From positions 1,054,001 to 1,118,000 of the forward strand of contig JARFXR010000002.1 in assembly GCA_029194535.1 (NCBI GenBank): a stretch of 64,000 nt of DNA, written 5' to 3'. The first letter of the stretch is position 1. Each line of letters starts with the position of its first letter. A program made the position numbers and the translations under genes. Of this stretch, positions 29,278-37,857 are shown in pieces. This DNA comes from Nitrospira sp. Lineage in GTDB: Bacteria > Nitrospirota > Nitrospiria > Nitrospirales > Nitrospiraceae. A model generated the notes under the pieces. It made no database searches. It was not told where the DNA came from and saw only the letters and a list, made by a program, of their open reading frames with translations.

Positions 29278-30696
29278 CTATTTCCCGATGCAGAACTCCG
29301 CAAACACCCGCTCCAGAATCTCGTCGGTTGTAATCGCACCGGTGATCTCTGCCAGCGCCTCCGTTGTCACGCGTAAATCCGCGGCGATCAATTCGGCCGC
29401 GACACCCTGTTCGAGCGAATCCAACGCTTGATCCACCGCCTCCGCCGCTCGTTGCAATGCAGAGTGGTGACGCACGTTCGTAACGATCACCGTCTCTCCC
29501 GCATCGCCCCCGCCCGAGATCAATTGTCTGCGCACCTCGGACCGCAAGCGATCCAACCCTACGCCGGTCACGGTCGATACCGAACAGACCAGGGCGTCGG
29601 ACGGCATCGCCTCGGATGGCACGACACAAGGGAGATCCGCTTTGTTTACGACGATGACACGGAGGCCAGCACCGGTTGCCTCGATCAGCTGCCGGTCTTC
29701 GTGAGTCAGAGGCTGACTCCCGTCTACCACAACCAGCGACAGGTCCGCCTCCCGCTGGGCGGACCTGGTCCGTTTGATGCCCTCCAACTCGACGGGGTCC
29801 TCTGTCTCCCTGAGGCCGGCCGTATCTATCAGATGGATTCGGAGTCCCTCCAGATCGATGGACTCCTCGATCACATCTCTCGTCGTGCCAGGAGTCGCCG
29901 TGACAATCGCCCGATCTTCTCGTAGCAACTTGTTCAGCAAGCTCGACTTCCCCACGTTCGGGCGTCCAAGAATGACGACACGCGCTCCCTCCCGCAAGAC
30001 CTTGCCCTGCCGAAAGGAATCGGCGAGCCTACGGATCATGACTGCCGCGTTCTCGATGGTGCGACGAAGCTCTTCTCCCGTCACGAAACTGATTTCTTCC
30101 TCGACAAAATCGATTCCGGCCTCGACATGCGCCAACAACCTCAGCAGGGCCGAACGGACTGATTCCACCTCCGTCGCCAGTTCGCCCCGCAGCTGACGCT
30201 GTGCCAGGCCCAGGGCTGCCGCAGACCTCGCGCGCACGGTATCCAATACGGCTTCGGCCTGGGAGAGATCCAACCGTCCGTTCAGGAAAGCTCGCTTCGT
30301 GAATTCACCGGCTTCCGCAGGTCGAGCTCCCGCTTCAGCGCAAACCTGGCAGATCAAAGACAGAATCAATCCTCCTCCGTGCGATTGGATCTCCACGACG
30401 TCCTCACCCGTAAACGATCGCGGGGCCTTCATATGCACGACGAGGGCTTCATCCAGAAATACGCCCGGACTCGGACCTAGGGTCCCTTCACGGCTCGTCA
30501 TCAAAACAGGAGCTAGCACATCGGCGAGATGTAACGTATGGGTGGCCACTGCGCCAAGAAGCCGCCCGGAACGCAATCGGACGACTGTCTCGCCGATCCG
30601 CAGCGCTTCAGGCCCGCTCAGCCGCACGATGCCGACGCCCCCTTCACCGACAGGGGTGGCTATCGCACAGATTGTGTCATCGAGCGATCCGCGCAT
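29278..30696 (-). CDS. mnmE: tRNA modification GTPase MnmE
   Basis: A 472-residue GTPase partner of MnmG. I place the start at ATG 30696 (MRGSLDDTICAIATPVGEGG); the longer frame to 31086 lies across yidC. The N-terminal folate-binding domain, the G domain (GRPNVGKSS, PGTTRDVIEE, DTAGLRE, NKAD) and the essential C-terminal CIGK are all present. The stop of yidC is 17 nt upstream, so it belongs to the rpmH-led operon. Confidence 0.96.
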   Translation of the reverse strand: MRGSLDDTICAIATPVGEGGVGIVRLSGPEALRIGETVVRLRSGRLLGAVATHTLHLADVLAPVLMTSREGTLGPSPGVFLDEALVVHMKAPRSFTGEDVVEIQSHGGGLILSLICQVCAEAGARPAEAGEFTKRAFLNGRLDLSQAEAVLDTVRARSAAALGLAQRQLRGELATEVESVRSALLRLLAHVEAGIDFVEEEISFVTGEELRRTIENAAVMIRRLADSFRQGKVLREGARVVILGRPNVGKSSLLNKLLREDRAIVTATPGTTRDVIEESIDLEGLRIHLIDTAGLRETEDPVELEGIKRTRSAQREADLSLVVVDGSQPLTHEDRQLIEATGAGLRVIVVNKADLPCVVPSEAMPSDALVCSVSTVTGVGLDRLRSEVRRQLISGGGDAGETVIVTNVRHHSALQRAAEAVDQALDSLEQGVAAELIAADLRVTTEALAEITGAITTDEILERVFAEFCIGK

Positions 30697-30713
30697 GATG
30701 CGTGACGACGAGA

Positions 30714-32393
30714 CTATTTCGCCGGTTCGGCTATCAGCGGTTTGGCGAAGAACAGGCGGTCCGTAACCAACTGCTGCGTGATGGTCAGGACATTGTTCGT
30801 CAACCAATAGAGCACCAATCCGGCGGGAAAATTGATGAACAAGAACGTCATAAACGCCGGCAACATGAGCATGATCTTCGCTTGTGTCGGATCCATCGTC
30901 GTCGGCGTGATCTTCTGCTGAAGGACCATTGTCGCGCCCATGATGATCGGAAGCACATAGTACGGATCCTGCACCGACAGGTCGGTGATCCAGCCAACGA
31001 ACGGGGCCTGCCGCAGATCGATGGTCATGTACAGGATATTGAACAAGGCGACGAAGACCGGCATTTGCAGGACCATCGGCAGGCATCCCCCTACCGGATT
31101 CACCTTGTGATCGCGATACAGCTTGATCAATTCCTTGTTCAAGCGGTCGCGGTCGTCTTTGAATTTTTCTTGGACCGCCAATACCTTCGGCTGAATCACC
31201 TGCATCTGCTTCATCGATTTATAGCTCTTATACTGCAGGGGGACGAACAACAGCTTGATGCCCATCGTCAGCAGGATGATCGTGACGCCGTAATTGTGGG
31301 TAAATTCATTGATGAAGCGGAGAACATAGAAAATCGGTTTTGCGACAGCCTTGACGACGCTCCAGCTTCCGAATATGAACCAGCCGAAATCGATCGTATC
31401 TTCCAGCCCCACGCTCAATGAGCGCAGCGTGTCGTACTCCTTGGGGCCCGCATAGAGCCTGAGCTGATTGACCGCTCCGTCGCCGACCAAGGCCGTCTTC
31501 ACGCTCACGGACACCAGCTTCTCCCCTTCCTTCTTCTCCACGGCCGTCGTCCCACGTTGCGGCATCAAGACACCGATGAAGTACTTGTCTTGAAGCGCAA
31601 CCCATTGCACTGCTCCCTTCCGTTCCAGTTGGGTATCCGGTATCTCCTTTTCGACCTTTCCGTCCACCAACGAGGCCGGACCGATCGATCCGATCATTCC
31701 GTCACCCCACTCCACGATGCCGAAATTCGTTCCTAAGGCCACTTCATACGGCTGCGAGACTCCCTGCACCGTCACGGCCACATCAACTTCATAGCCGCCG
31801 ACATGAAAGGTCAGCTGCTTTTGAACCGTCAACCCGGTTGCCGCGTCATGGAACCGCATCGTCACGTGGCCTTCCGGATGAGCCGCATCCAGCTTCACAA
31901 AATCGCTGTCGAGGGAAAATACTCCTTCGCGCACCGTCCTATCCGCCGAGGATTCGGCCAGCACGATCGAGAGAGGGCCTCGGAACTTCCCATTCTGCTT
32001 CTGCTGGCTCTGGTGAACCAATTCCACCCATTTTTCCTCAGTGGGGGCACTGCGATACTGCTTGAGCTGCCAACTGGAGATCACGCCGCCGCGTGCACCG
32101 AGCACGACCCGCAGGAGGTCTGTTTCAACGGTCAGCTTGCCGTCTGCCGCAGCAGGCACAGGATTCGCTCCGGGCGCGACCGCCCCGGCCTCGGACGCCC
32201 CTGTCTGAGACGTCATGGGAGCAGCGGGGATCGCGGACTCGGGCTTGCCGGCGAGCTGCGGTGGCGTATCGCGCGCCGGTTCCTCCTGAACGGAGCCAGA
32301 TTGCGGCAGCCATCCGAACTGCTTCAGCAGCCAGTCGTAGCTGAGGATCACGGCAAGGGAAAGGACAAGAAATATGACGACGCGTTTTTCCAT
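30714..32393 (-). CDS. yidC: Membrane protein insertase YidC
   Basis: A 559-residue insertase. An N-terminal membrane segment (VVIFLVLSLAVILSYDWLL) is followed by a Pro/Ala-rich linker, the large periplasmic beta domain (~residues 85-340) and the conserved membrane core (NYGVTIILLTMGIKLLFVPL, LPMVLQMPVFVALFNILYM, AKIMLMLPAFMTFLFINFPAG). The long periplasmic domain is the Gram-negative form. It follows yidD by 20 nt. It inserts proteins such as ATP synthase subunit c with or without Sec. Confidence 0.96.
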   Translation of the reverse strand: MEKRVVIFLVLSLAVILSYDWLLKQFGWLPQSGSVQEEPARDTPPQLAGKPESAIPAAPMTSQTGASEAGAVAPGANPVPAAADGKLTVETDLLRVVLGARGGVISSWQLKQYRSAPTEEKWVELVHQSQQKQNGKFRGPLSIVLAESSADRTVREGVFSLDSDFVKLDAAHPEGHVTMRFHDAATGLTVQKQLTFHVGGYEVDVAVTVQGVSQPYEVALGTNFGIVEWGDGMIGSIGPASLVDGKVEKEIPDTQLERKGAVQWVALQDKYFIGVLMPQRGTTAVEKKEGEKLVSVSVKTALVGDGAVNQLRLYAGPKEYDTLRSLSVGLEDTIDFGWFIFGSWSVVKAVAKPIFYVLRFINEFTHNYGVTIILLTMGIKLLFVPLQYKSYKSMKQMQVIQPKVLAVQEKFKDDRDRLNKELIKLYRDHKVNPVGGCLPMVLQMPVFVALFNILYMTIDLRQAPFVGWITDLSVQDPYYVLPIIMGATMVLQQKITPTTMDPTQAKIMLMLPAFMTFLFINFPAGLVLYWLTNNVLTITQQLVTDRLFFAKPLIAEPAK

Positions 32394-32413
32394 GGGTCTT
32401 CCGTAGCTCGGCG

Positions 32414-32638
32414 CTAGTCCTTCACCGGATCATGCCCTCCGGGGTGAAAGGGATGGCATTTCAAGAGGCGACACAGTGCCAGAACCGATCCGCGCCCCAC
32501 GCCGAACCGGCTGATGGCCTCGGCAGCATAGGCGGAGCAGGTGGGCTCAAAACGACAGGCCAGCCCCAGCCACGGAGATATCCAGTAGCGATACCCGGCG
32601 AGCACAGACAGACAGAGTCCTCGCATCCCATCCTTCAT
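32414..32638 (-). CDS. yidD: Membrane protein insertion efficiency factor YidD
   Basis: A 74-residue protein with the family signature [20 protein letters not shown] followed by [10 protein letters not shown] and [16 protein letters not shown] 32638 overlaps the rnpA stop (ATGA), which settles the start against a longer frame to 32701. It probably assists YidC at the inner membrane and lies between rnpA and yidC as usual. Confidence 0.93.
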   Translation of the reverse strand: MKDGMRGLCLSVLAGYRYWISPWLGLACRFEPTCSAYAAEAISRFGVGRGSVLALCRLLKCHPFHPGGHDPVKD

Positions 32639-33015
32639 AGAGGCCGCGACGCATCGTCTTCGTCGCGAAAGAGCCCTTGTCGACGGAGCGTCGAACACCA
32701 TGCCGTCCGCAAACGTTCAAAGGGCAAGCCCAGCGCCTCGCGCTTTGGAAATACCAGAAGCGCGTAACCTTCCGCCAAGCGCTCGGACACGTGCCTCGTC
32801 AACTCGCGGAACAGGCGCTTGGCTCGATTCCGCCGTACGGCAACCCCGAATCGCTTCCCGACCACGATCCCGACGCGGGTGTCCGTCCTCTCGATCCTGC
32901 ATATCAGCAGATTGAACAGCCCCGTCGCCAGACGACGCCCGTGCTGCTTGACGTACGTGATGTCACGACTGGCACGGAGGAAGCGTTCGCGTTTCGCATG
33001 TCTGATCCCTGTCAT
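32635..33015 (-). CDS. rnpA: Ribonuclease P protein component
   Basis: A 126-residue basic protein that helps the RNase P RNA cut the 5' leader of pre-tRNA. The signature [14 protein letters not shown] is at about residues 60-73, preceded by [14 protein letters not shown]. The length and the position between rpmH and yidD are standard. A 160-nt gap separates it from rpmH. Confidence 0.94.
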   Translation of the reverse strand: MTGIRHAKRERFLRASRDITYVKQHGRRLATGLFNLLICRIERTDTRVGIVVGKRFGVAVRRNRAKRLFRELTRHVSERLAEGYALLVFPKREALGLPFERLRTAWCSTLRRQGLFRDEDDASRPL

Positions 33016-33175
33016 GCCGGCACACCCCCGCGCGGCGCCCGCCAGGATGTCCCGGCCTACAAGGCTGAGCGTGACCGCACCGAACCATGCTGGATGGAAA
33101 CTTCCCGAATGGGGGAACGGACGGGGGACAACGGGTGCTCGCGATGCTCGGCGGTATCCTGATCGGATTCGTTGG

Positions 33176-33313
33176 CTACACGGTCAATCTAGCCCGCCCT
33201 TTGGCGCGACGGCGAGCCAGCACCTTGCGACCGTTCTTGGTCGACATACGTTTGCGAAACCCGTGCTCACGCTTCTTCTTCAAATTCGACGGCTGTTGAA
33301 ACGTAAATGACAT
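33176..33313 (-). CDS. rpmH: 50S ribosomal protein L34
   Basis: A 45-residue protein, [20 protein letters not shown] at the N-terminus, then [20 protein letters not shown] and RLTV. It is a complete L34. The start ATG 33313 follows from the family. It opens the operon with rnpA, yidD, yidC and mnmE. Confidence 0.97.
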   Translation of the reverse strand: MSFTFQQPSNLKKKREHGFRKRMSTKNGRKVLARRRAKGRARLTV

Positions 33314-33742
33314 ACCGTGACTCCTTCGATCATTTTCCGAAACGAACGGTGCATTATAGGTAGGGGTCTTCGAGCTGTCAAACCGCGTCAGGCAGGTTGC
33401 ATACCCGTGATCATCCCGCCGAGTCTCTTTCAACAGCTCCACGCACCTGTATCGATGTCATGTAGTAAGCCCTTGAAAAGCCGTTCAAATTGAGGCGCTT
33501 TTGTAGATCTTTTCGCCCGACTGAGCTAGACTGCCTCAGAGTCGCCGTGGACCGATGGCTTGGCGCCCTCCAATCGTCAATGTTTGCGGGCAAGATGGCG
33601 ATTTCCAAGGGACGATTCAGTGGCACTGCCTTTGCGAATGTCCTGTATTTGCCGCATCATAGACCGACGTCATTTGTATCGATTACGCCCAACATCCCGT
33701 TTCATCCACCGACCTCTGTCGGTGACTGAAGGAGGAGAGCTC
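33314..33742. other. 429-bp divergent intergenic region
   Basis: The region separates rpmH (minus) from a lipoprotein gene (plus). It holds the rpmH promoter and a short inverted repeat TTGAA/TTCAA (33473-33488). I searched by eye for DnaA boxes of the TTATCCACA type and for dnaA and found neither. The plus-strand promoter is not clear. Confidence 0.6.
33353..33381 (-). promoter_or_regulatory. Consensus sigma70 promoter of the rpmH operon
   Basis: On the minus strand TTGACA (33381-33376), a 17-nt spacer and TATAAT (33358-33353) form an exact consensus promoter, 40 nt before the rpmH start. It can drive rpmH, rnpA, yidD, yidC and mnmE and perhaps genes beyond. Confidence 0.88.
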
Positions 33743-34360
33743 ATGGTCAAGCCATGGACATGTTTCATCACGCTCTACGCCCTGCTGCTCCTCGGCGGCT
33801 GCGCGCAACCCCCGGCCGACCAAATCAGTTCGGCCGAACAGGCAGTTAAGGATGCCCAACACAGCGGTGCGGCCACCTACGCCGCCGACGAGTACGCCAA
33901 GCTCGAGGGCGGCATCGCCGCCATCAGGAAAGAAGTGGCCGATCAAGAAGCCAAGTTCGCCTTGTTCCGAGATTACGGCAAGGTCGACCAGTTGGTCGCC
34001 ACGGTGAAGACGGACGCCGAACGAATAAAGGCCGAGTCGCTCAAAAAGCTGGAGGAGGCCAAGATGAGCGCCGTTCAGGCCCATCATGCCGCCGAAGACG
34101 CCGTTAAACGCGCGGCCGATTTGATCGCCACGGCCCCGGCCGGCAAGGACCGCGCCGCCCTTGAGTCGATCAAGGCCGATGCGGACGCATTGAAGGCGTC
34201 CCTCAACGATGTCCAGATGATGATCGACAAATCGGACTACCTCACGGCCCAGACCAAAGCCAAGGCCATTCAGGAAAAAAGCCAGGCGTTGGCTCACGAA
34301 GTCGAAGCGGCCCTTGCGAAGATCGCAAAGGCCAAACCGGTTCGCGGCAGGAAAAAATAG
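33743..34360 (+). CDS. Lipoprotein with long helical body (DUF4398-like)
   Basis: A 205-residue predicted outer-membrane or periplasmic lipoprotein. A strong GGAGGAG site precedes ATG 33743; the longer frame back to 33560 lacks support. The signal peptide ends in the lipobox LLGGC (Cys ~19). The rest is almost entirely helical and rich in Ala, Lys, Glu and Asp (SSAEQAVKDAQHSGAATYAA is typical of DUF4398), ending in the basic KPVRGRKK. It starts a run with three envelope genes of the L,D-transpeptidase type and is 11 nt from the next, so a role at the cell wall is likely. Confidence 0.8.
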   Translation: MVKPWTCFITLYALLLLGGCAQPPADQISSAEQAVKDAQHSGAATYAADEYAKLEGGIAAIRKEVADQEAKFALFRDYGKVDQLVATVKTDAERIKAESLKKLEEAKMSAVQAHHAAEDAVKRAADLIATAPAGKDRAALESIKADADALKASLNDVQMMIDKSDYLTAQTKAKAIQEKSQALAHEVEAALAKIAKAKPVRGRKK

Positions 34361-34371
34361 GGGACGTCGTC

Positions 34372-35520
34372 GTGGTGACAGATTCTCGCACAACCAGGCC
34401 GTTCCGGTGGAGCATGACAGTACTGACTCTGTCCTGCCTCCTGACGGGTTGTGTGAAGGCCGTGCCGGAGGAGGTCGTGCAGGCGGTCGCATCCATCGAC
34501 CACGATCTGGTCCGATTGCGCGCCTCGGAGATCGCCCCGCGTGAATATGCGCGCTTCGCTCAACAGTGGATCATTCTCAAGGCTCGCGTCGAAGCAGAGG
34601 ACGACACGATTCGGTGGCCCTGGGAACCCAACGATTTGGAATCCGCGCTTCGGGGCTTGCACGAAGAGGGTGTCCAGACTGTCCGCAGACTGACTGAGCA
34701 GCGCGAATCGCTTCGCCGCACTGCGGAGCAGCAGCTCGTACGCGCCGAAGACCGTTCGCGCACCCTCGCACGGCAAGTCGGCACGATCGACAGCCGATTG
34801 GTCCTCGGTCGGAACCCTGTGGAAACGGACTTGCTGCTCAAGCAGGCCCGGTCGTTTTATCAGCTCCAGGAGTACGGCCACTCTCTCGCCGCTTCAGAAC
34901 AGGCTGCCCAAAGACTAGCGACGCAAGCCTCGCTGCTGAACAACGAACTCGGACGCTACGCCAGCCGCGAACGCATCGCCCGTTGGCAGAAGATGGTCAA
35001 GGAAACCGTGGAGTGGTCGCGATCACACCGCACCGCCGCCATCGTCGTGAGCAAAGCGGACCGCCGTCTCATCCTCTATAGAAACGGACAGCACGTGCTG
35101 TCATACTCGGTCCGGCTCGGCTTCAACGGCATCCGTGAAAAGCGCTACCAGGGCGACGGCGCCACCCCGGAGGGGCGGTACCACGTGACGACCAAACGCG
35201 GACAGGGTCAAACGCAGTTCTTCCGCGCGCTCGTGTTGGACTATCCCAATGCCGAGGACCGGCAGCGATTTCTTCTGGACCGGAAGACCGGGCACATTCC
35301 CAATTCGCGCGGCATCGGCGGTCAGATTGAGATTCATGGCACTGAACGCCAACTGATGGCGCCATCTCTGGGCTGCGTCATGCTTGAAAACCCTCAAATG
35401 GCCTGGCTCTTCAGCCGGGTTGAAAAGGGCACCCCGGTGACCATCGTCGGGGCGCTGGACGAACAAAATTCCGTGGCCCTCGTCTTGGCCGATCTTCGCA
35501 ATGACGCGAATGAAATATAG
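34372..35520 (+). CDS. Lipoprotein L,D-transpeptidase (YkuD domain)
   Basis: A 382-residue protein with a lipobox (CLLTGC, Cys ~27), a long helical region (residues ~60-220) and a C-terminal YkuD domain. The catalytic motif runs from His322 (IHGTERQLMAPSLGCVML) to Cys335. L,D-transpeptidases form 3-3 crosslinks in peptidoglycan or attach lipoproteins to it. The insertion before the catalytic domain resembles the helical body of the preceding lipoprotein. The next gene, another YkuD protein, begins 9 nt after this stop. Confidence 0.88.
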   Translation: MVTDSRTTRPFRWSMTVLTLSCLLTGCVKAVPEEVVQAVASIDHDLVRLRASEIAPREYARFAQQWIILKARVEAEDDTIRWPWEPNDLESALRGLHEEGVQTVRRLTEQRESLRRTAEQQLVRAEDRSRTLARQVGTIDSRLVLGRNPVETDLLLKQARSFYQLQEYGHSLAASEQAAQRLATQASLLNNELGRYASRERIARWQKMVKETVEWSRSHRTAAIVVSKADRRLILYRNGQHVLSYSVRLGFNGIREKRYQGDGATPEGRYHVTTKRGQGQTQFFRALVLDYPNAEDRQRFLLDRKTGHIPNSRGIGGQIEIHGTERQLMAPSLGCVMLENPQMAWLFSRVEKGTPVTIVGALDEQNSVALVLADLRNDANEI

Positions 35521-35529
35521 CGGCATCCG

Positions 35530-36162
35530 ATGAAGCAAGGTCGCTTGATCCTCGCCTCAAGTGTGGTCGCCTTTCTCCTGTTGAGTCTGGTTCAAAGTAC
35601 TCCGCGAATCGAGCCCGGCCCGCTCGACGAGTCTCCGACCGTCGGCGATCCGGCCGCTCTGCTTGTCCTGCAAACCCGTTACAAGTCCTTGACAAGACAA
35701 CTTGCGCAGTTGGTTCCGAACCGTCCGTACATCGTCGTCGACACAGCGAGAAATCATTTGTTCATCAAACGCCGCGACCGAGTCATGTTGGATGCCCTTG
35801 CCTCGACAGGAAGCGGAACGATACTCGACAAGCCCGGCGAAGCCGCCGGCCAATGGATCTTCGATACGCCGCGGGGCGAATTCTATGTTCAATCCAAGCT
35901 GGTGAATCCCGTCTGGGTCAAACCTGATTGGGCCTTCGTCGAAGAAGGCCTGGCCGTTCCCACCAGTCACGCCGATCGGATGGAACCGGGCGTGCTCGGC
36001 GAATATGCGCTGGGATTCGGAAAGGGCTACTTCATCCACGGCACGCTCTATCCGAGACTCCTGGGAAAGAACGTCACGCACGGCTGCATCCGACTGAATG
36101 ACGACGATTTGAAGAGCGTCTATCAACTTGCGCGCGTCGGCACGCCCATCATGATCTTCTAG
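35530..36162 (+). CDS. L,D-transpeptidase (YkuD domain)
   Basis: A 210-residue periplasmic enzyme. A signal peptide or anchor (LILASSVVAFLLLSLVQST) is followed by a short helix and the YkuD domain (YIVVDTARNHLFIKR at its start). The catalytic His170 and Cys186 stand in HGTLYPRLLGKNVTHGCIRL, the family motif with spacing as expected. It is a paralogue of the upstream gene but lacks the helical insert. Position in the run suggests one transcript with the genes on both sides. Confidence 0.9.
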   Translation: MKQGRLILASSVVAFLLLSLVQSTPRIEPGPLDESPTVGDPAALLVLQTRYKSLTRQLAQLVPNRPYIVVDTARNHLFIKRRDRVMLDALASTGSGTILDKPGEAAGQWIFDTPRGEFYVQSKLVNPVWVKPDWAFVEEGLAVPTSHADRMEPGVLGEYALGFGKGYFIHGTLYPRLLGKNVTHGCIRLNDDDLKSVYQLARVGTPIMIF

Positions 36163-36166
36163 CCGA

Positions 36167-36928
36167 GTGCAGAACCGCCCGGCCTTCGCATCTCTTCCCC
36201 GCCCGAAACCAACCTCGTACACTGGTCCGGTGCGACCTCTACGGCAGCCAGCGGTCCGAAAGGCGCACAGGGCCCTGCGCGCCTGGAGGAATACGATCCT
36301 GTTCCTCTTGCTGTCCTTGCGGATCACGACGGTGCAGACAGCATGGGCGGCCGAGTCCGACAATCCGCTCGACGTGAACATCAACGATCCGGTCGCGCTG
36401 CACGAAGCGACGCGCGTCTTGGCCGAGGAAGTCAAATTGGCCGCGCGCCCGCAGGCCTATCTGCTGATCGATCTCGCAACCAAGACTGTCGTCCTCAAGG
36501 CACGCGGAGTGGAACTCCACCGCCTGCCGATCATCGAGTGGTACGCGCAATCTCAGGACAGGATGACGGGCACTTTTCGTCTCACTGGGCGACCGGCCGT
36601 GGTCCGGCGCAAAGCAGACTCGCCGGGGACGGAGCAGGAACCGATTTCTCTGGCGGACATGCCGGATTCTTATGAACTGGTGTTCTCTCCTCCTCTGACG
36701 CTGGCGGTCGTGGCTCCCCCAGAGCAGGCGCCGGTTCGTTGGACGCTTCTTCGCATGAAACGCTGGTGGCACTGGTTGGATACGAGGGTTCGCGCCCTGT
36801 CCTCCGGCATCGATGTACAACGGCCCCCCTCCGTCGAACTCATTCTGTCTGAACGCGAGGCACAATCTCTCGCCTGGTCCCTGACCAACGGTATGCCCAC
36901 AATTATCCGCCGCACGAGTCAACACTGA
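36167..36928 (+). CDS. Periplasmic YkuD-like protein without catalytic motif
   Basis: A 253-residue protein with an internal export signal (NTILFLLLSLRITTVQTAWA). RPQAYLLIDLATKTVVLKAR lines up with the first strands of the YkuD domain in the previous gene, but the His...Ser-x-Gly-Cys motif is absent and the C-terminal half differs. It may be a non-catalytic relative that helps the two active enzymes. It begins at GTG 36167, 4 nt after the previous stop; later GTG codons at the same frame are possible starts. Confidence 0.65.
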   Translation: MQNRPAFASLPRPKPTSYTGPVRPLRQPAVRKAHRALRAWRNTILFLLLSLRITTVQTAWAAESDNPLDVNINDPVALHEATRVLAEEVKLAARPQAYLLIDLATKTVVLKARGVELHRLPIIEWYAQSQDRMTGTFRLTGRPAVVRRKADSPGTEQEPISLADMPDSYELVFSPPLTLAVVAPPEQAPVRWTLLRMKRWWHWLDTRVRALSSGIDVQRPPSVELILSEREAQSLAWSLTNGMPTIIRRTSQH

Positions 36929-37078
36929 CAGATCAGAAGCGTTGCCTTTCCGTTTTTCGCCCCATAAGATACCCGGAAAGACATCGCCGCCGTACCATCC
37001 ACTTGCCGTGACGCCGACAGACGCGATCGTTCCGTCAGGAGTCACTGGCCCATTCCAGTTGTAAGGAATGCCGCGACT

Positions 37079-37831
37079 ATGCCATCCGACATACGCATCA
37101 GCCGAGAAGCCCGGTGGGCGGACGACACGGCAGAGTTCCTGTGTGACCACGGCCGACAAGCCATCCGGCTCCGCAGCCGCTTTCTCCTCACGCTCTCAGG
37201 CGGATCGACGCCTCAGCGTCTCTATGAGATGTTGACCCGATCGACCGAGGCGCAGCAGATGGACTGGCACCGCACCGTCTTTTTGTTCGGTGACGAACGC
37301 TGCGTGGGCCCCAGCGATCCAGACAGCAATTATGGAATGGCTCGCACCTCGCTCTTTGCCCCGTTAGGCATCGCCCCGGGACAGGTGCATAGAATGACGG
37401 GCGAGAATCCGGATCCTCGCTCGGCCGCCGACGACTATGAACGTGTGCTCCGTACCGTCACGGGCTGCGCCGTGCCGGAAATCCCACGCCTTGATGTCGT
37501 TCTTCTCGGGTTGGGGGAAGACGGCCATACGGCCTCGCTGTTTCCGGGCACCGCTGCGCTGCATGAGCCCCATCGGCTTGTGGCTGTCGGCCGATCTCCA
37601 AAGGGTGTTCCTTCGCGACTTACCCTGACCCTGGGTGTGATCAACCGGGCGAATGTGATACTGTTTCTAGTCACCGGCTCATCGAAGGCCGGGATCGTTC
37701 GCCGGATCTTGGAACCGCAGAACGCCGCCGATCGCACACTGCCGGCTGCTCTGGTGACACCGGATCAGGGGCATCTGGTCTGGATGCTGGACCAAGCGGC
37801 CGCATCCGAATTGACAAGCCGTATAAGCTGA
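37079..37831 (+). CDS. pgl: 6-phosphogluconolactonase
   Basis: A 250-residue enzyme of the NagB/Pgl fold that opens 6-phosphogluconolactone in the oxidative pentose phosphate pathway. LTLSGGSTPQRLYEML binds phosphate, DERCVGPSDPDSNYGM and LLGLGEDGHTASLFPG are the family motifs. It is followed by glk and rpiA, which use linked intermediates. Zwf and Gnd are not in the window. Confidence 0.93.
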   Translation: MPSDIRISREARWADDTAEFLCDHGRQAIRLRSRFLLTLSGGSTPQRLYEMLTRSTEAQQMDWHRTVFLFGDERCVGPSDPDSNYGMARTSLFAPLGIAPGQVHRMTGENPDPRSAADDYERVLRTVTGCAVPEIPRLDVVLLGLGEDGHTASLFPGTAALHEPHRLVAVGRSPKGVPSRLTLTLGVINRANVILFLVTGSSKAGIVRRILEPQNAADRTLPAALVTPDQGHLVWMLDQAAASELTSRIS

Positions 37832-37857
37832 ACAAACCCGTTTGACGAGAGGCCGTC

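Noticed and set aside
36239-37159. Minus-strand open frame of 306 codons, with a glycine- and tryptophan-rich start between 36929 and 37078
   Set aside because: Most of it is antisense to the YkuD-like gene at 36167-36928 and it overlaps pgl. Long antisense frames are common at this GC, and I find no family match or ribosome-binding site.
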